Assembly: GCF_000365025.1 (NCBI RefSeq)
Contig: NZ_KB823011.1
Location: 1,012,621 to 1,076,620 of the forward strand
Length of the DNA: 64,000 nucleotides
Direction of reading: 5' to 3'
From: Robiginitomaculum antarcticum DSM 21748
Lineage (GTDB): Bacteria > Pseudomonadota > Alphaproteobacteria > Caulobacterales > Maricaulaceae
Shown here: piece after piece, positions 28,405 to 36,909 of the stretch
Layout of the letters: every line of letters begins with the position of its first letter
Numbering within the stretch: position 1 is the first letter of the stretch
The notes under the pieces: model-generated
Told to the model about the DNA's origin: nothing
Databases searched by the model: none
The model's input: only the letters and a program-made list of their open reading frames with translations
Translations under genes and position numbers: made by a program

Positions 28405-29345
28405 TATGGCGTCCTCATTCTATTATGCAGGCCCAAAACGCGGCTTACAGCATAAGCCAGCTCTGCGCGGTTGAGCGTGTAAAGATGGAAATGGCGTACG
28501 CCGCGGTCATGCAACTCAGCCGTTAATTCAGACGCCAAGGACGCCGTCAAAAGCTGCCGCGTATCTACGTCATCGTCCAGCCCTTCAAACAAATCTTCGT
28601 ACCATTCCGGCACGGTTACGCCGCACATTTTAGCCATGCGCCTCAGCCCACTAAAATTGGGTTGAAGCATTAGGCCCGGCACAATGGGAATATTAATTCC
28701 GGCGTCCAGAACACGGTCTTGAAAACGCATAAATGTATCGGGCGAGAAGAAAAACTGCGTGATAGCACGGCTGGCTCCGGCGTCGATTTTACGTTTCAGA
28801 TTATCAATTTCGGTGTCCCAGCTGGGGCTTTCGGGGTGACGCTCAGGGTAGGCGCTAACCGAAATTTCGAAATCATGATACTCTTTGAGTCCCGCCACAA
28901 GATCAGAGCTATAGGAAAAGCCGTCTCCCGCAGGCTTATAACTTTGGTCAATTCCGGCAGGTGGATCGCCCCGCAGAGCCACGATATGGCGCACGCCGCT
29001 CGTCCAGTAATCTTCGGCAATCTGTTTGATCTCGTCACGGCTGGACCCCACACAAGTGAGGTGCGCGGCAGGGCGAAGAGACGTTTCGGCGGCCATGCGC
29101 GTTACTGTGCGATGGGTGCGCTTGCGGGTTGAGCCGCCTGCACCGTAAGTCACCGAGACGAAATCAGGGCCGAGCCGTTCCAATTTGCGGACGCATTCCC
29201 ACAGGCGCTCTTCCATCGCTTCGCTTTTAGGCGGAAAAAACTCATATGAAACATGCACGTCGCTGGCGTCGGCATGGGCCGTGCGCGCGACGGGGCCTAG
29301 GTTGCGGTCTACAAAGCGCTGTGTATTGGCGACGCTCGTGTTCAT
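28404..29345 (-). CDS. metF: Methylenetetrahydrofolate reductase
   Basis: Flavoenzyme that makes 5-methyl-tetrahydrofolate, the methyl donor for the MetH encoded next. 313 residues, TIM barrel, with VSYEFFPPKSE near residue 32, FVSVTYGAGGSTR near 60, HLTCVGSSRDEI, and IVALRGDPP near 123. The C-terminal LHDRGVRHFHLYTLNRAELA is typical. ATG at 29345 overlaps the stop of the ArsR-methyltransferase gene (ATGA). Confidence 0.95.
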   Translation of the reverse strand: MNTSVANTQRFVDRNLGPVARTAHADASDVHVSYEFFPPKSEAMEERLWECVRKLERLGPDFVSVTYGAGGSTRKRTHRTVTRMAAETSLRPAAHLTCVGSSRDEIKQIAEDYWTSGVRHIVALRGDPPAGIDQSYKPAGDGFSYSSDLVAGLKEYHDFEISVSAYPERHPESPSWDTEIDNLKRKIDAGASRAITQFFFSPDTFMRFQDRVLDAGINIPIVPGLMLQPNFSGLRRMAKMCGVTVPEWYEDLFEGLDDDVDTRQLLTASLASELTAELHDRGVRHFHLYTLNRAELAYAVSRVLGLHNRMRTP

Positions 29346-30301
29346 TGGAGTGATCCTTTATTTTCGGTCGATTTAACTGCCAGCCATAACATTACGGCGG
29401 GGGCATCATCCTGCGGTTTAACCTTGCGCTCTTCGGTCACTGTCAGCCCGTGCTGGCGGGCAAAGGCGCTGATTTCTGCACTATCAAAGCCCAAACGCCG
29501 ATGTGCGTAACTATCTCGAAACTCATCACGGTCATGGGCGGCAAAGTCGACAATCAGCAGCTTGCCATTATCTCCGAGCAGCCGCGCGGCTTCGCGTATC
29601 GCCTCGTCCGGATCATCAAGAAAGTGCAGCACCTGATGCAACGTGACCAAATCCGCCGTACCCGCATTAAGGGGCGTCTGAGTCAGATCACCGGCCTGTA
29701 CGGATAAATGATGAAACCCGGTTTGTGCCAGATTAGGCCGCGCCACCCGAAGCATATCATGATTACTGTCTATGCCCGTCCCGCGCTTAGCGATGTCAGC
29801 AAAGACCTTTAAAATACGCCCTGTTCCAGTGCCAAGATCGACCATATGGTTAAACGGCCCCGGCCCCGCCATAGCGCGCATATGGCTTTCTATATCGCCG
29901 CGGGGCAGGTATTCAGCCGACAAATTATCCTTATCCTGAGCCAGATCCGCAAAGAATTCTGTCGCCGCTTTTGCTCTGTTCGCTCGGACGGACTCCAGAC
30001 GGCGGCGGTCTGCCGTAATATCTCCATCGTCTTGTGGCAAAGCCGTAATGACAGCGTCCAAAATCCCGACGGTCTGCACATCACTGCGTTTTAGCCGCGA
30101 AAATACCCAGCTGCCTTCTTTTAAACGCTGAACAACCCCTGCGGCTTCGAGCGTTTTGATATATTGTGTGACGCGTGGCTGTGACAGGCCGAGAACCTGC
30201 GTGATCTCGCTCACCGTTAGCTCACCGCGCGAAAGTAGCGCTACAATGCGCAGGCGCTCCGGATGCCCGAGGGCTTTTAAGGCTGTGGCCAAGTGTTCCA
30301 T
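29342..30301 (-). CDS. ArsR-type regulator fused to a class I methyltransferase domain
   Basis: 319 residues: an ArsR winged helix at about 1-85 (HPERLRIVALLSRGELTVSEI, recognition helix LSQPRVTQYIKTLEAAGVV) and a SAM-dependent methyltransferase domain at about 120-290 (motif I VDLGTGTGRIL near 154, then LHQVLHFLDDPDEAI). No metal-binding Cys cluster is visible. As first gene of an operon with metF and split metH, it is likely the local regulator; an ArsR-family regulator of the SAM cycle responding to S-adenosylhomocysteine (SahR) is known in proteobacteria, and the methyltransferase domain could act as the SAM/SAH sensor. That role is inferred. Confidence 0.85.
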   Translation of the reverse strand: MEHLATALKALGHPERLRIVALLSRGELTVSEITQVLGLSQPRVTQYIKTLEAAGVVQRLKEGSWVFSRLKRSDVQTVGILDAVITALPQDDGDITADRRRLESVRANRAKAATEFFADLAQDKDNLSAEYLPRGDIESHMRAMAGPGPFNHMVDLGTGTGRILKVFADIAKRGTGIDSNHDMLRVARPNLAQTGFHHLSVQAGDLTQTPLNAGTADLVTLHQVLHFLDDPDEAIREAARLLGDNGKLLIVDFAAHDRDEFRDSYAHRRLGFDSAEISAFARQHGLTVTEERKVKPQDDAPAVMLWLAVKSTENKGSLQ

Positions 30302-30333
30302 TCGTGCTCGTTAGCAGTCTTGAATGGATATGT

Positions 30334-30353
30334 ATATAAAGAAATCGTTATAT
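30334..30353. promoter_or_regulatory. ATATAA-N8-TTATAT inverted repeat, possible ArsR-type operator
   Basis: A 6-bp inverted repeat in a very AT-rich stretch 33-52 bases upstream of the ArsR-methyltransferase start. Size and position fit an autoregulatory ArsR-family operator overlapping the promoter of the met operon. AT-rich promoters make such repeats by chance fairly often. Confidence 0.35.
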
Positions 30354-30369
30354 GTTTATAATATAAGAA

Positions 30370-31230
30370 TTATTCCACCCGCTTTAAGTATCCGTATTCA
30401 TACAGAAAATCATAAATCGTATGACGCGCCCGGATTTTATCCGCCTCCGCGACGTCAAAATCTGATTCTTGGTTGTCCAAATTGCGAGTCAAAAGGTGTC
30501 CGACATCTTGGAAGGCTTCAATCCGGCACTCCGTATTGAAGGATTTTAATTTTTCGCAATATTCTACAGCATATTTATGCGGCGTTAAGGTGTCAGACAT
30601 GCCGCTGATTATCAGCGTGGGCGCAATGTTACCTTTGACATTTTGTAATGGAGAATACGCGCTAGGGTCTGACGGACTACCCATTAACCGTAGAAACCAG
30701 CCATCTTTAGCTGTATTTATAGCCGGGGAATAAAGCACAAAAAGATCGGGCGGCGCTACTGTTTCCGCACAGCCAACCGTCGCCGTGGACGCGGATAAAT
30801 GCCCGCCTGCTGATACGCCATAGGCCGCAATTTTACCCGGATCAATATGCAGGTTTTTAGCATTTTTCCTGACCCATTTCAGCGATTCACAAACATCGTT
30901 GAAAGCCTGAACAGGCGTGACATCATCCAATGACAAGCGGTATTCCACCGCAATCGTGACGGCCCCTCGGTTTGATAACGCCGTGGCCACATCCGTCATC
31001 CAGTCCGGCGATCCATAGCGCCAGCCACCTCCATGGTATATTACAATAGCGGGCGCTTTTTCACCCTCCAACATCTCAGGCCGGATGACATTGACCTTCA
31101 AATTGTGTCCCGCCGGGCCGCTGTAGATTTCAGTATAACTAGCGGTTGGAACAACCGGAGGCGTCACTACGCAAGATGAAAGAGCCGCTGATATCATACA
31201 GCCCACTGTAATGAGAAAATATTGATACAT
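30370..31230 (-). CDS. Lipoprotein alpha/beta hydrolase (esterase)
   Basis: 286 residues. A lipoprotein signal ends in the lipobox LSSC with Cys20 as the lipidation site. The catalytic domain resembles the BD-FAE/hormone-sensitive-lipase type: oxyanion-hole motif YHGGGW near residue 65, nucleophile elbow GVSAGGHLS near 138, an acid in SGMSDTLTP near 219, and His in VGHLL near 246. Acyl or carbohydrate ester hydrolysis at the cell envelope is likely; substrate unknown. Separate from neighbours in function. Confidence 0.85.
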   Translation of the reverse strand: MYQYFLITVGCMISAALSSCVVTPPVVPTASYTEIYSGPAGHNLKVNVIRPEMLEGEKAPAIVIYHGGGWRYGSPDWMTDVATALSNRGAVTIAVEYRLSLDDVTPVQAFNDVCESLKWVRKNAKNLHIDPGKIAAYGVSAGGHLSASTATVGCAETVAPPDLFVLYSPAINTAKDGWFLRLMGSPSDPSAYSPLQNVKGNIAPTLIISGMSDTLTPHKYAVEYCEKLKSFNTECRIEAFQDVGHLLTRNLDNQESDFDVAEADKIRARHTIYDFLYEYGYLKRVE

Positions 31231-31259
31231 AAATTTGCTTAAAGCATCCTGTTATAGGG

Positions 31260-32921
31260 CTACCGATCAAATTTCATAAATTTAAGCTTACGCGGAATAT
31301 CGGCATCGGGGCCGAGGCGGCGTTTTTTGTCTTCAATATAATCGGCGAAGTTGCCTTCAAACCACTCGACATGGCTGTCGCCTTCATAGGCCAGAATATG
31401 CGTGGCAATACGGTCAAGGAAGAAGCGATCATGGGAGATGATAACGGCACAGCCTGCAAATTTCTCCAGCGCGACTTCCAGCGCCGATAATGTTTCGCGG
31501 TCAAGGTCATTCGTCGGCTCATCGAGCAGCAGCAGGTTCGCCGGCTTGGACAGCATTTTAGCCAGATGGACGCGGTTACGCTCCCCGCCCGAGAGCTTGC
31601 CGACGTTTTTCTGCTGATCCGTACCCTTAAAATTAAACGCGCCGACATAAGCGCGCGAGGGCACGTCGCCGCGCGGGCCCATATTGATCACGTCAAGCCC
31701 GTCGGAGATTGCTTCCCAGACATTTTTAGTCGGGTCTAGCGCATCGCGGCTCTGATCGACATAACCGAGCTTAACGGTCGGGCCGACGCGAAAGCTGCCT
31801 TCATCGGGCTGTTCTTCACCCGTAATCATTTTAAACAGCGTCGTTTTACCTGCGCCGTTCGGGCCGATCACGCCGACAATGCCGCCGGGCGGGAGGTTGA
31901 AGGACAGGTCTTTGATCAGGGTTTTATCCCCAAACCCTTTGGTGACATTTTTCACTTCAACAACGACATTGCCGAGACGCTCGGCCACCGGAATACGAAT
32001 CTCGGCCACGCCCACAACTTCGCGTTCGGCTTCATCCGCCATTTCATTATAGGATTTAATCCGCGCTTTGGATTTCGTCTGGCGCGCTTTGGGTGAGCTG
32101 CGAATCCAGTCCAGTTCGCGCTTTAGCGCCCGCTCTTTGGCATCACCCTCACGGCCTTCCTGAACCATGCGTTTCGATTTCGCCGCTAGCCATGACGAAT
32201 AATTGCCTTCATGCGGAAGGCCACGGCCGCGGTCGAGCTCCAGCGTCCAGTCTGTCAGATTATCAAGAAAGTAACGGTCATGGGTAATCAATATGATAGC
32301 GCCGGGGAATTTAGACAGATAGTTTTCCAGCCACGCGACAGTCTCGGCGTCCAGATGGTTGGTCGGCTCATCCATAAGAAGCAAATCGGGTTTGGACAGC
32401 AAAAGCTGGCAAATCGCAACGCGGCGCGCCTCACCCCCGGATAGATTATCGACGGGCCAATCTGCGGGCGGGCAGCGCAGCGCGCCCATCGCCATTTCGA
32501 TCTTGCTGTCAATGTCCCACGCATCACGCGCATCGACCTGCTCTTGCAGCGCGGTCATTTCTTCCATCAATTCGTCAGTATACTCTTCAGCCATTTTAAC
32601 GGCGACAGCATTATAAGCATCAAAAATTTGCTTGTCTTCACAGCCGACAATCACATTGCCCCAGACGTCTTTTGTCGGGTCAAGGCGCGGCTCCTGCGGG
32701 AGGTAGCCAATTTTGGTGCCTTCGGCGGCCCAATGCTCCCCCGTCACCTCTTGGTCAACACCGGCCATAATTTTAAGAAGCGTCGATTTACCCGAGCCGT
32801 TAACACCGACAACGCCAATTTTAGCATCGGGGTAAAAAGACAGATGGACATTATCAAGGATGGTTTTATTAGCGAATTTCTTGCTCAACCCCTGCATATG
32901 ATAGATAAATTGACGCGCCAT
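31260..32921 (-). CDS. ettA: Energy-dependent translational throttle protein EttA (ABC-F)
   Basis: Ribosome-binding ABC-F ATPase acting at the E site. 553 residues from ATG 32921, which has AGGA 7 bases upstream; the frame extends 16 codons further without a better site. Two ABC domains: first with GVNGSGKST near residue 38, LSGGEARR and LLMDEPTNHLD; second with GPNGAGKTT near 355, LSGGERNR and LLLDEPTNDLD. The inter-domain linker contains the basic P-site tRNA-interaction segment (SPKARQTKSKARI). Length matches E. coli EttA. Confidence 0.93.
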   Translation of the reverse strand: MARQFIYHMQGLSKKFANKTILDNVHLSFYPDAKIGVVGVNGSGKSTLLKIMAGVDQEVTGEHWAAEGTKIGYLPQEPRLDPTKDVWGNVIVGCEDKQIFDAYNAVAVKMAEEYTDELMEEMTALQEQVDARDAWDIDSKIEMAMGALRCPPADWPVDNLSGGEARRVAICQLLLSKPDLLLMDEPTNHLDAETVAWLENYLSKFPGAIILITHDRYFLDNLTDWTLELDRGRGLPHEGNYSSWLAAKSKRMVQEGREGDAKERALKRELDWIRSSPKARQTKSKARIKSYNEMADEAEREVVGVAEIRIPVAERLGNVVVEVKNVTKGFGDKTLIKDLSFNLPPGGIVGVIGPNGAGKTTLFKMITGEEQPDEGSFRVGPTVKLGYVDQSRDALDPTKNVWEAISDGLDVINMGPRGDVPSRAYVGAFNFKGTDQQKNVGKLSGGERNRVHLAKMLSKPANLLLLDEPTNDLDRETLSALEVALEKFAGCAVIISHDRFFLDRIATHILAYEGDSHVEWFEGNFADYIEDKKRRLGPDADIPRKLKFMKFDR

Positions 32922-33104
32922 GACGATGTCCTGAATTATGGTGATTATATGGCCGCGATATGCGGTCAAAGCGTCACTTTTGCAAGGGCTAGTCGACAGT
33001 TAAAGGGCGGGCATAGGGATTATGCGATGGCCCATCGGGTGACCACGAAATAAAAAGAAGGAGGCCTGCGGGGCGGCAGCTCCGAAGGCTGCCAAAGGTT
33101 TTTC

Positions 33105-33275
33105 TAGTGTTTACGAAGATGCCACCCCCGCAGCGATATCTCACGGCCGATACGCGGCTCTCGCTAAGGTCACACTCCGCAGCGCAGAATGCTCCCAAAC
33201 CCGTTTGATGTGAGCCGTAACCCCACCTCGCCCGGATCCAATACCGTCTTGTGGCAGAAAAGAAACGTCTTCCCC
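33105..33275 (-). ncRNA. ssrS: Probable 6S RNA
   Basis: This gap between ettA and the GNAT-nitrilase gene holds no convincing protein gene. On the minus strand the 3' part reads CTGCGGGGGTGGCATCTTCG (about 33115-33134), close to the 3' segment of E. coli 6S RNA (CTGCGGCGGCATCTCGGAG). The ends can form the closing stem of 6S: GAAGA with TCTTC (33268-33272 with 33115-33119) and GCCAC with GTGGC (33251-33255 with 33121-33125), separated by an asymmetric loop. Length about 170 nt fits. A strong hairpin (33075-33080 with 33088-33093) lies just 3' of it, followed by a pyrimidine-rich tract. 6S RNA binds RNA polymerase holoenzyme; assignment is by resemblance only. Confidence 0.58.
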
Positions 33276-33387
33276 GTCCTGACCAAAAGAACAGTTTAAA
33301 CATAGGCGGTAATGGAGAGGCGGGGATTATTCTTTTTATTGGTACAGGTCTGTGGGGACAACTGCCAATAAGGGTGAGGATTAGAAC

Positions 33388-34935
33388 CTACAAATCGCTC
33401 CACTGTGTTTGGTAAAGATCAAAGCGCCGGTCGCGCAGATTGCGAACTGTGCCATTGGCCCGTGCCCAAGATAGATCGGTGAGGTCCAGATCAGCAATGG
33501 CGACGGTTTCCACATTTTCGCTACATTCGGCGGCAATGCCGTCACGCGCAAAGGGGAAATCGCACGGCGTCAGGATGCAGCTCTCGGCGTAATTAACGTC
33601 CATATTCTCCACGCCCGGAAGGTTGCCGACATTTCCCGACAAGACCACATAGCACTGGTTTTCAATCGCGCGGGCCTGTGAGCAATAACGCACACGCAGA
33701 TAGCCTTGACGGTTATCCGTACAGAACGGCACGAATAAAATACGCGCGCCCTCGTCTGCCATACGGCGGGCCAGTTCCGGAAACTCGCTGTCGTAACAGA
33801 TCAGCACGCCAATCGGGCCGCAATCCGTATCAATTGTTGAAACTTCGTCGCCGCCTTTGATATTCCAGTAATGCCGCTCATTGGGCGTCGGATGGATTTT
33901 CTCCTGCGCGTGGACAGAGCCGTCACGCAGGAATACATAAGCGATATTTTGGACATCACCGTCATCGGTACGTGTTGGGTGAGACCCGCCAATAATATTG
34001 GTATTATAACTGACGGCCAGCTTGCGCATGGCTTCGATGAAGACGGGAGTATATTCGGTTAGTTTTTCAATTGAATCCGATGGCGACAAGCGGGTTTCGG
34101 CAAGCGCCAAAAGCGGCAATGTAAACAGTTCAGGAAAAACCACGAAGTCGGATTTATAAGCCGTTACGCTGTCGACGAAATATTCAATACTGCTCATGAA
34201 ATCTTCAAAGCTTGTCACCTTGCGCATTTGAAGCTGCACAGTCGCGACGCGGATAACGTCTTTTTGCGCGGCTTCGCTATGCACGCTTTTGCGAACTTCG
34301 GGAGCGTAAGCGTTGCGCCACATCATCTGCGCTGCAAAACCGCCGGATTCTTTGTCGACGGGCAAGTAATTTTCTAAAATCGCAAAAGGCTCAAAGCCCT
34401 GACGGTATTGAAAATTAACGACAGGGTCAGAGACTTTTTTATCTTTAACCGCGAGCAAATAATCCATCGGATCAGGATAGGCTTTCTTGCGCTTGGCCCA
34501 GCCCGGCATACGTCCGCCAAAGACGATGCCTTTCAGCTCCAGACTTTCAACCAGCGCCTTACGGGCATCATAAAGCCGCTCGCCAATACGCAGTCGGCGG
34601 CGCGCGGGATCGACGCAGATTTCCATGCCGTAGAGCCACTCGCCATTAGGATTATGCGACGAGCCATACCCGCCGCCGGTTATACCCGCCCAATTATGCG
34701 GGGCGAGCGCAACATCTTCGCGCAACATGATACTGGCTGCGTAGCCGACGATCTCGCCCTCATATTCGACGACAAATTGACCCTCGGCGAAGTTGGAAAT
34801 TTGCCCCTTTAGCATGGGCACGGGATATGTGCCCATAACCGGATAGGCGCGGTCAACAAGGGCCGCAATAGCGCGCACATCTTTGGACGTGGCGGTGCGA
34901 ATAGTCAGCTGCGCGGTGACGCGTTTTTGTGCCAT
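33388..34935 (-). CDS. Bifunctional GNAT acetyltransferase / carbon-nitrogen hydrolase
   Basis: 515 residues in two domains. Residues about 10-190 are a GNAT acetyltransferase (ARRRLRIGERLYDARKAL around 111-128 as the acetyl-CoA loop region). Residues about 227-500 are a nitrilase-superfamily amidase with an intact Glu-Lys-Cys triad: Glu269 in VFPELFT, Lys346 in EKIHPTPNE, Cys380 in ICYDSEFPE. Last gene of a polyamine operon, 22 bases after the agmatinase-like gene, so a polyamine or N-carbamoylputrescine-like substrate is plausible but unproven. The fusion itself occurs in other proteobacteria. Confidence 0.88.
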   Translation of the reverse strand: MAQKRVTAQLTIRTATSKDVRAIAALVDRAYPVMGTYPVPMLKGQISNFAEGQFVVEYEGEIVGYAASIMLREDVALAPHNWAGITGGGYGSSHNPNGEWLYGMEICVDPARRRLRIGERLYDARKALVESLELKGIVFGGRMPGWAKRKKAYPDPMDYLLAVKDKKVSDPVVNFQYRQGFEPFAILENYLPVDKESGGFAAQMMWRNAYAPEVRKSVHSEAAQKDVIRVATVQLQMRKVTSFEDFMSSIEYFVDSVTAYKSDFVVFPELFTLPLLALAETRLSPSDSIEKLTEYTPVFIEAMRKLAVSYNTNIIGGSHPTRTDDGDVQNIAYVFLRDGSVHAQEKIHPTPNERHYWNIKGGDEVSTIDTDCGPIGVLICYDSEFPELARRMADEGARILFVPFCTDNRQGYLRVRYCSQARAIENQCYVVLSGNVGNLPGVENMDVNYAESCILTPCDFPFARDGIAAECSENVETVAIADLDLTDLSWARANGTVRNLRDRRFDLYQTQWSDL

Positions 34936-34957
34936 GAGAATCTTTCAAACCGTCCGT

Positions 34958-35860
34958 TTAGGCGCGGCCAAGGGTGTAATTTAAAATTTTATAGGCCAGT
35001 TTTGCCGCCAGAAAGTCGGGGCCGTGCAGACCGTCAATAGGCGCCAACTCATTAATGTCCGCGCCGACAATCGTGCCCACTTCTGAGGCGCGTTTGATGA
35101 TCGCCATGGCGTCAGGCCAAAACACACCGCCCGGCTCCGGCGTTCCGGTGGACGGCATAACGGAGCTGTCAAATCCGTCGAGATCAAAGGTCAGATAGAT
35201 CCGGCGACCTTTGAGCGGGGTAACGATCTGCTCCACATCCCAGTTTTTGATATCCTTACCCCAATGGATTGTGATGCGGTGTTTATTGGCTTCGTAGAAC
35301 GGAATTTCCTCTTTGGAAATATTGCGAATGCCGCATGATATGATCGGCACGGTCGGGTGATCAAGGACGCGCCGCATTGCAGCGGCATGGGAGAAATGCT
35401 CTCCGTCATAGCCGTCACGCAAATCGGCATGGGCATCAAAATGCAGGATGATCAGATCATCATATTTAGCCAGAAACGGACGGATTGCGCCGGGCGTGAT
35501 GGAATGTTCTCCTCCAAAGACAAGCGGGAACTTGCCGTCATTTAGCACAGCGCCCGTCAGCGCGGCCAGACCGTCCAAAGCCGCCGGGATATCCGACGGA
35601 TCAATCTTAGGCTCCGTCAGCGTCACAAGCCCGTAGCGGTCAATCGGTTCGTCCCACAGATCCTCGTCAAACAGCTCGACCTCGTGACTGGCGGCAATCA
35701 TCGCCGCAGGACCGTCTTTCGTCCCGCCGCCATAGGAAACTGAGGCTTCTAGGCCAAATGGAATGATGACAGCTCCGGCATCAGCGTAGCTGATGGCCTT
35801 ATCGTCTTGCAGCGCCAAAAAGGCGCTGCTTGCGGGCATTAACGGACGGGGAGATTGCAT
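34958..35860 (-). CDS. speB: Agmatinase-like ureohydrolase
   Basis: 300-residue member of the arginase/agmatinase family, releasing urea from a guanidino group. The binuclear Mn site is complete: GGEHS near residue 117, HFDAHADLRD near 140, and FDLDGFDSSVMPSTGTPEPGG near 224. The strict substrate may be agmatine or a guanidino-polyamine: it starts two bases after the deoxyhypusine-synthase-like gene, and that pairing is the one expected for making homospermidine from agmatine through a bis-guanidino intermediate. Context makes simple putrescine production less certain, because a type III PLP decarboxylase is also in the operon. Confidence 0.9.
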   Translation of the reverse strand: MQSPRPLMPASSAFLALQDDKAISYADAGAVIIPFGLEASVSYGGGTKDGPAAMIAASHEVELFDEDLWDEPIDRYGLVTLTEPKIDPSDIPAALDGLAALTGAVLNDGKFPLVFGGEHSITPGAIRPFLAKYDDLIILHFDAHADLRDGYDGEHFSHAAAMRRVLDHPTVPIISCGIRNISKEEIPFYEANKHRITIHWGKDIKNWDVEQIVTPLKGRRIYLTFDLDGFDSSVMPSTGTPEPGGVFWPDAMAIIKRASEVGTIVGADINELAPIDGLHGPDFLAAKLAYKILNYTLGRA

Positions 35861-35862
35861 GA

Positions 35863-36897
35863 CTATTTCTCAAATAATTTTGAGAAGTTGCGGCGTGGAC
35901 GGTTTTTCCAATCACAACTATGATAGGCGTCAGACGCCAAAAGCGGAATGACAGAGCCGGCTTCGGCAAAAACCATTTGTTCCTGCGTGGTCTGCACTTT
36001 GCCCCAACTTGCCGCTTCTTTGAGCGTGGAGCTTGAACACGCACCGTCGCGCACATCAGCCACACTAATCTGCACGGCATATTTGTGCATTTCCGCTTCG
36101 ACGCCGAGGATTTCCGCGCAAACAACCGTGTCTTGCACAAAGTTCTTAGGCACGCCGCCGCCGACCATTAACAGGCCCGTTGAGCCGGCTTTGATCTTCA
36201 CATCAGTCAGCTCGCGGAAGTCTGCCACAGAATCGATAGACAGATAATTGCCCGGGTTTTCGACCTGATGTTTAACAAGGCCGAAACCGGCTGAGCAATC
36301 AGAGAATGCGGGTACAAAGATCGGCACATTATGGTCATAGCAGGTCTCGACAAGGCTGCCTTTTTTAACGGCATTGGTTTTCAGCCATTTGCCCATTTCC
36401 CAGATGAATTCACGCGATGAATAGGGACGGCGCTCCAGGCTGTCTGTGATGTCTTTAATGACATGATCACAGGACTGCAGCTCTTCTTCGTCAATATAGG
36501 TGTCGTAAATCCGGTCAATATAAAGACCGCGCAGGACGTTATCATCGACCTCACTATCGGCTTGATAATGCTTGTATCCAAGCGCTTCGAAGAAATCCAT
36601 ATCAACGATCGACGCGCCTGTTGAGACGATCGCGTCAACCATGCCGTATTTTACAAGGTCGCGGTAAACATGCATGCAGCCGCCGGCAGAGGTCGACCCC
36701 GCCAATGTCAGAATGACGGAGCACTCTTTATCATCAACGGCTTGTTTAAAAATGTCTGTCGCGCGCGCGAGGTCGCGTGAAGAAAATGACATTTTGCTCA
36801 TCGCCTCTATAATCGGGCGGGCGTCAATTTTTGTGATATCGACATGCTCGACAGGATTGCTGAGCAGCTGGGCTTTGGTGTTTTTAGTCATGGTCAT
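35863..36897 (-). CDS. Deoxyhypusine-synthase-like polyamine synthase
   Basis: 344 residues of the deoxyhypusine synthase family (NAD-dependent aminobutyl transfer). The imine-forming Lys is present: Lys300 in ASWGK, equivalent to Lys329 of the human enzyme. Other family landmarks are LAGSTSAGG near 66, DAIVSTGAS near 88, and GGGVPKN at 246-252; at the position of the human active-site His288 this protein has Asn252. Bacteria have no hypusinated eIF5A, so a free polyamine acceptor is expected; homospermidine or 1,9-bis(guanidino)-5-aza-nonane synthesis is the best guess. Start may be ATG 36897 or 36891 (the latter better spaced from AGGA). Confidence 0.85.
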   Translation of the reverse strand: MTMTKNTKAQLLSNPVEHVDITKIDARPIIEAMSKMSFSSRDLARATDIFKQAVDDKECSVILTLAGSTSAGGCMHVYRDLVKYGMVDAIVSTGASIVDMDFFEALGYKHYQADSEVDDNVLRGLYIDRIYDTYIDEEELQSCDHVIKDITDSLERRPYSSREFIWEMGKWLKTNAVKKGSLVETCYDHNVPIFVPAFSDCSAGFGLVKHQVENPGNYLSIDSVADFRELTDVKIKAGSTGLLMVGGGVPKNFVQDTVVCAEILGVEAEMHKYAVQISVADVRDGACSSSTLKEAASWGKVQTTQEQMVFAEAGSVIPLLASDAYHSCDWKNRPRRNFSKLFEK

Positions 36898-36909
36898 AAG
36901 TCCTGAAAA

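Noticed and set aside
30302-30369. Possible SAM or SAH riboswitch ahead of the met operon
   Set aside because: The gap is only 68 bases and AT-rich, with no pseudoknot-like pattern that I can recognise; a protein operator is a simpler explanation.
32989-33303. 104-codon minus-strand frame in the gap after ettA
   Set aside because: The translation is Arg/Gly/Cys-rich with no family pattern, and the region fits a structured RNA with a closing stem better.
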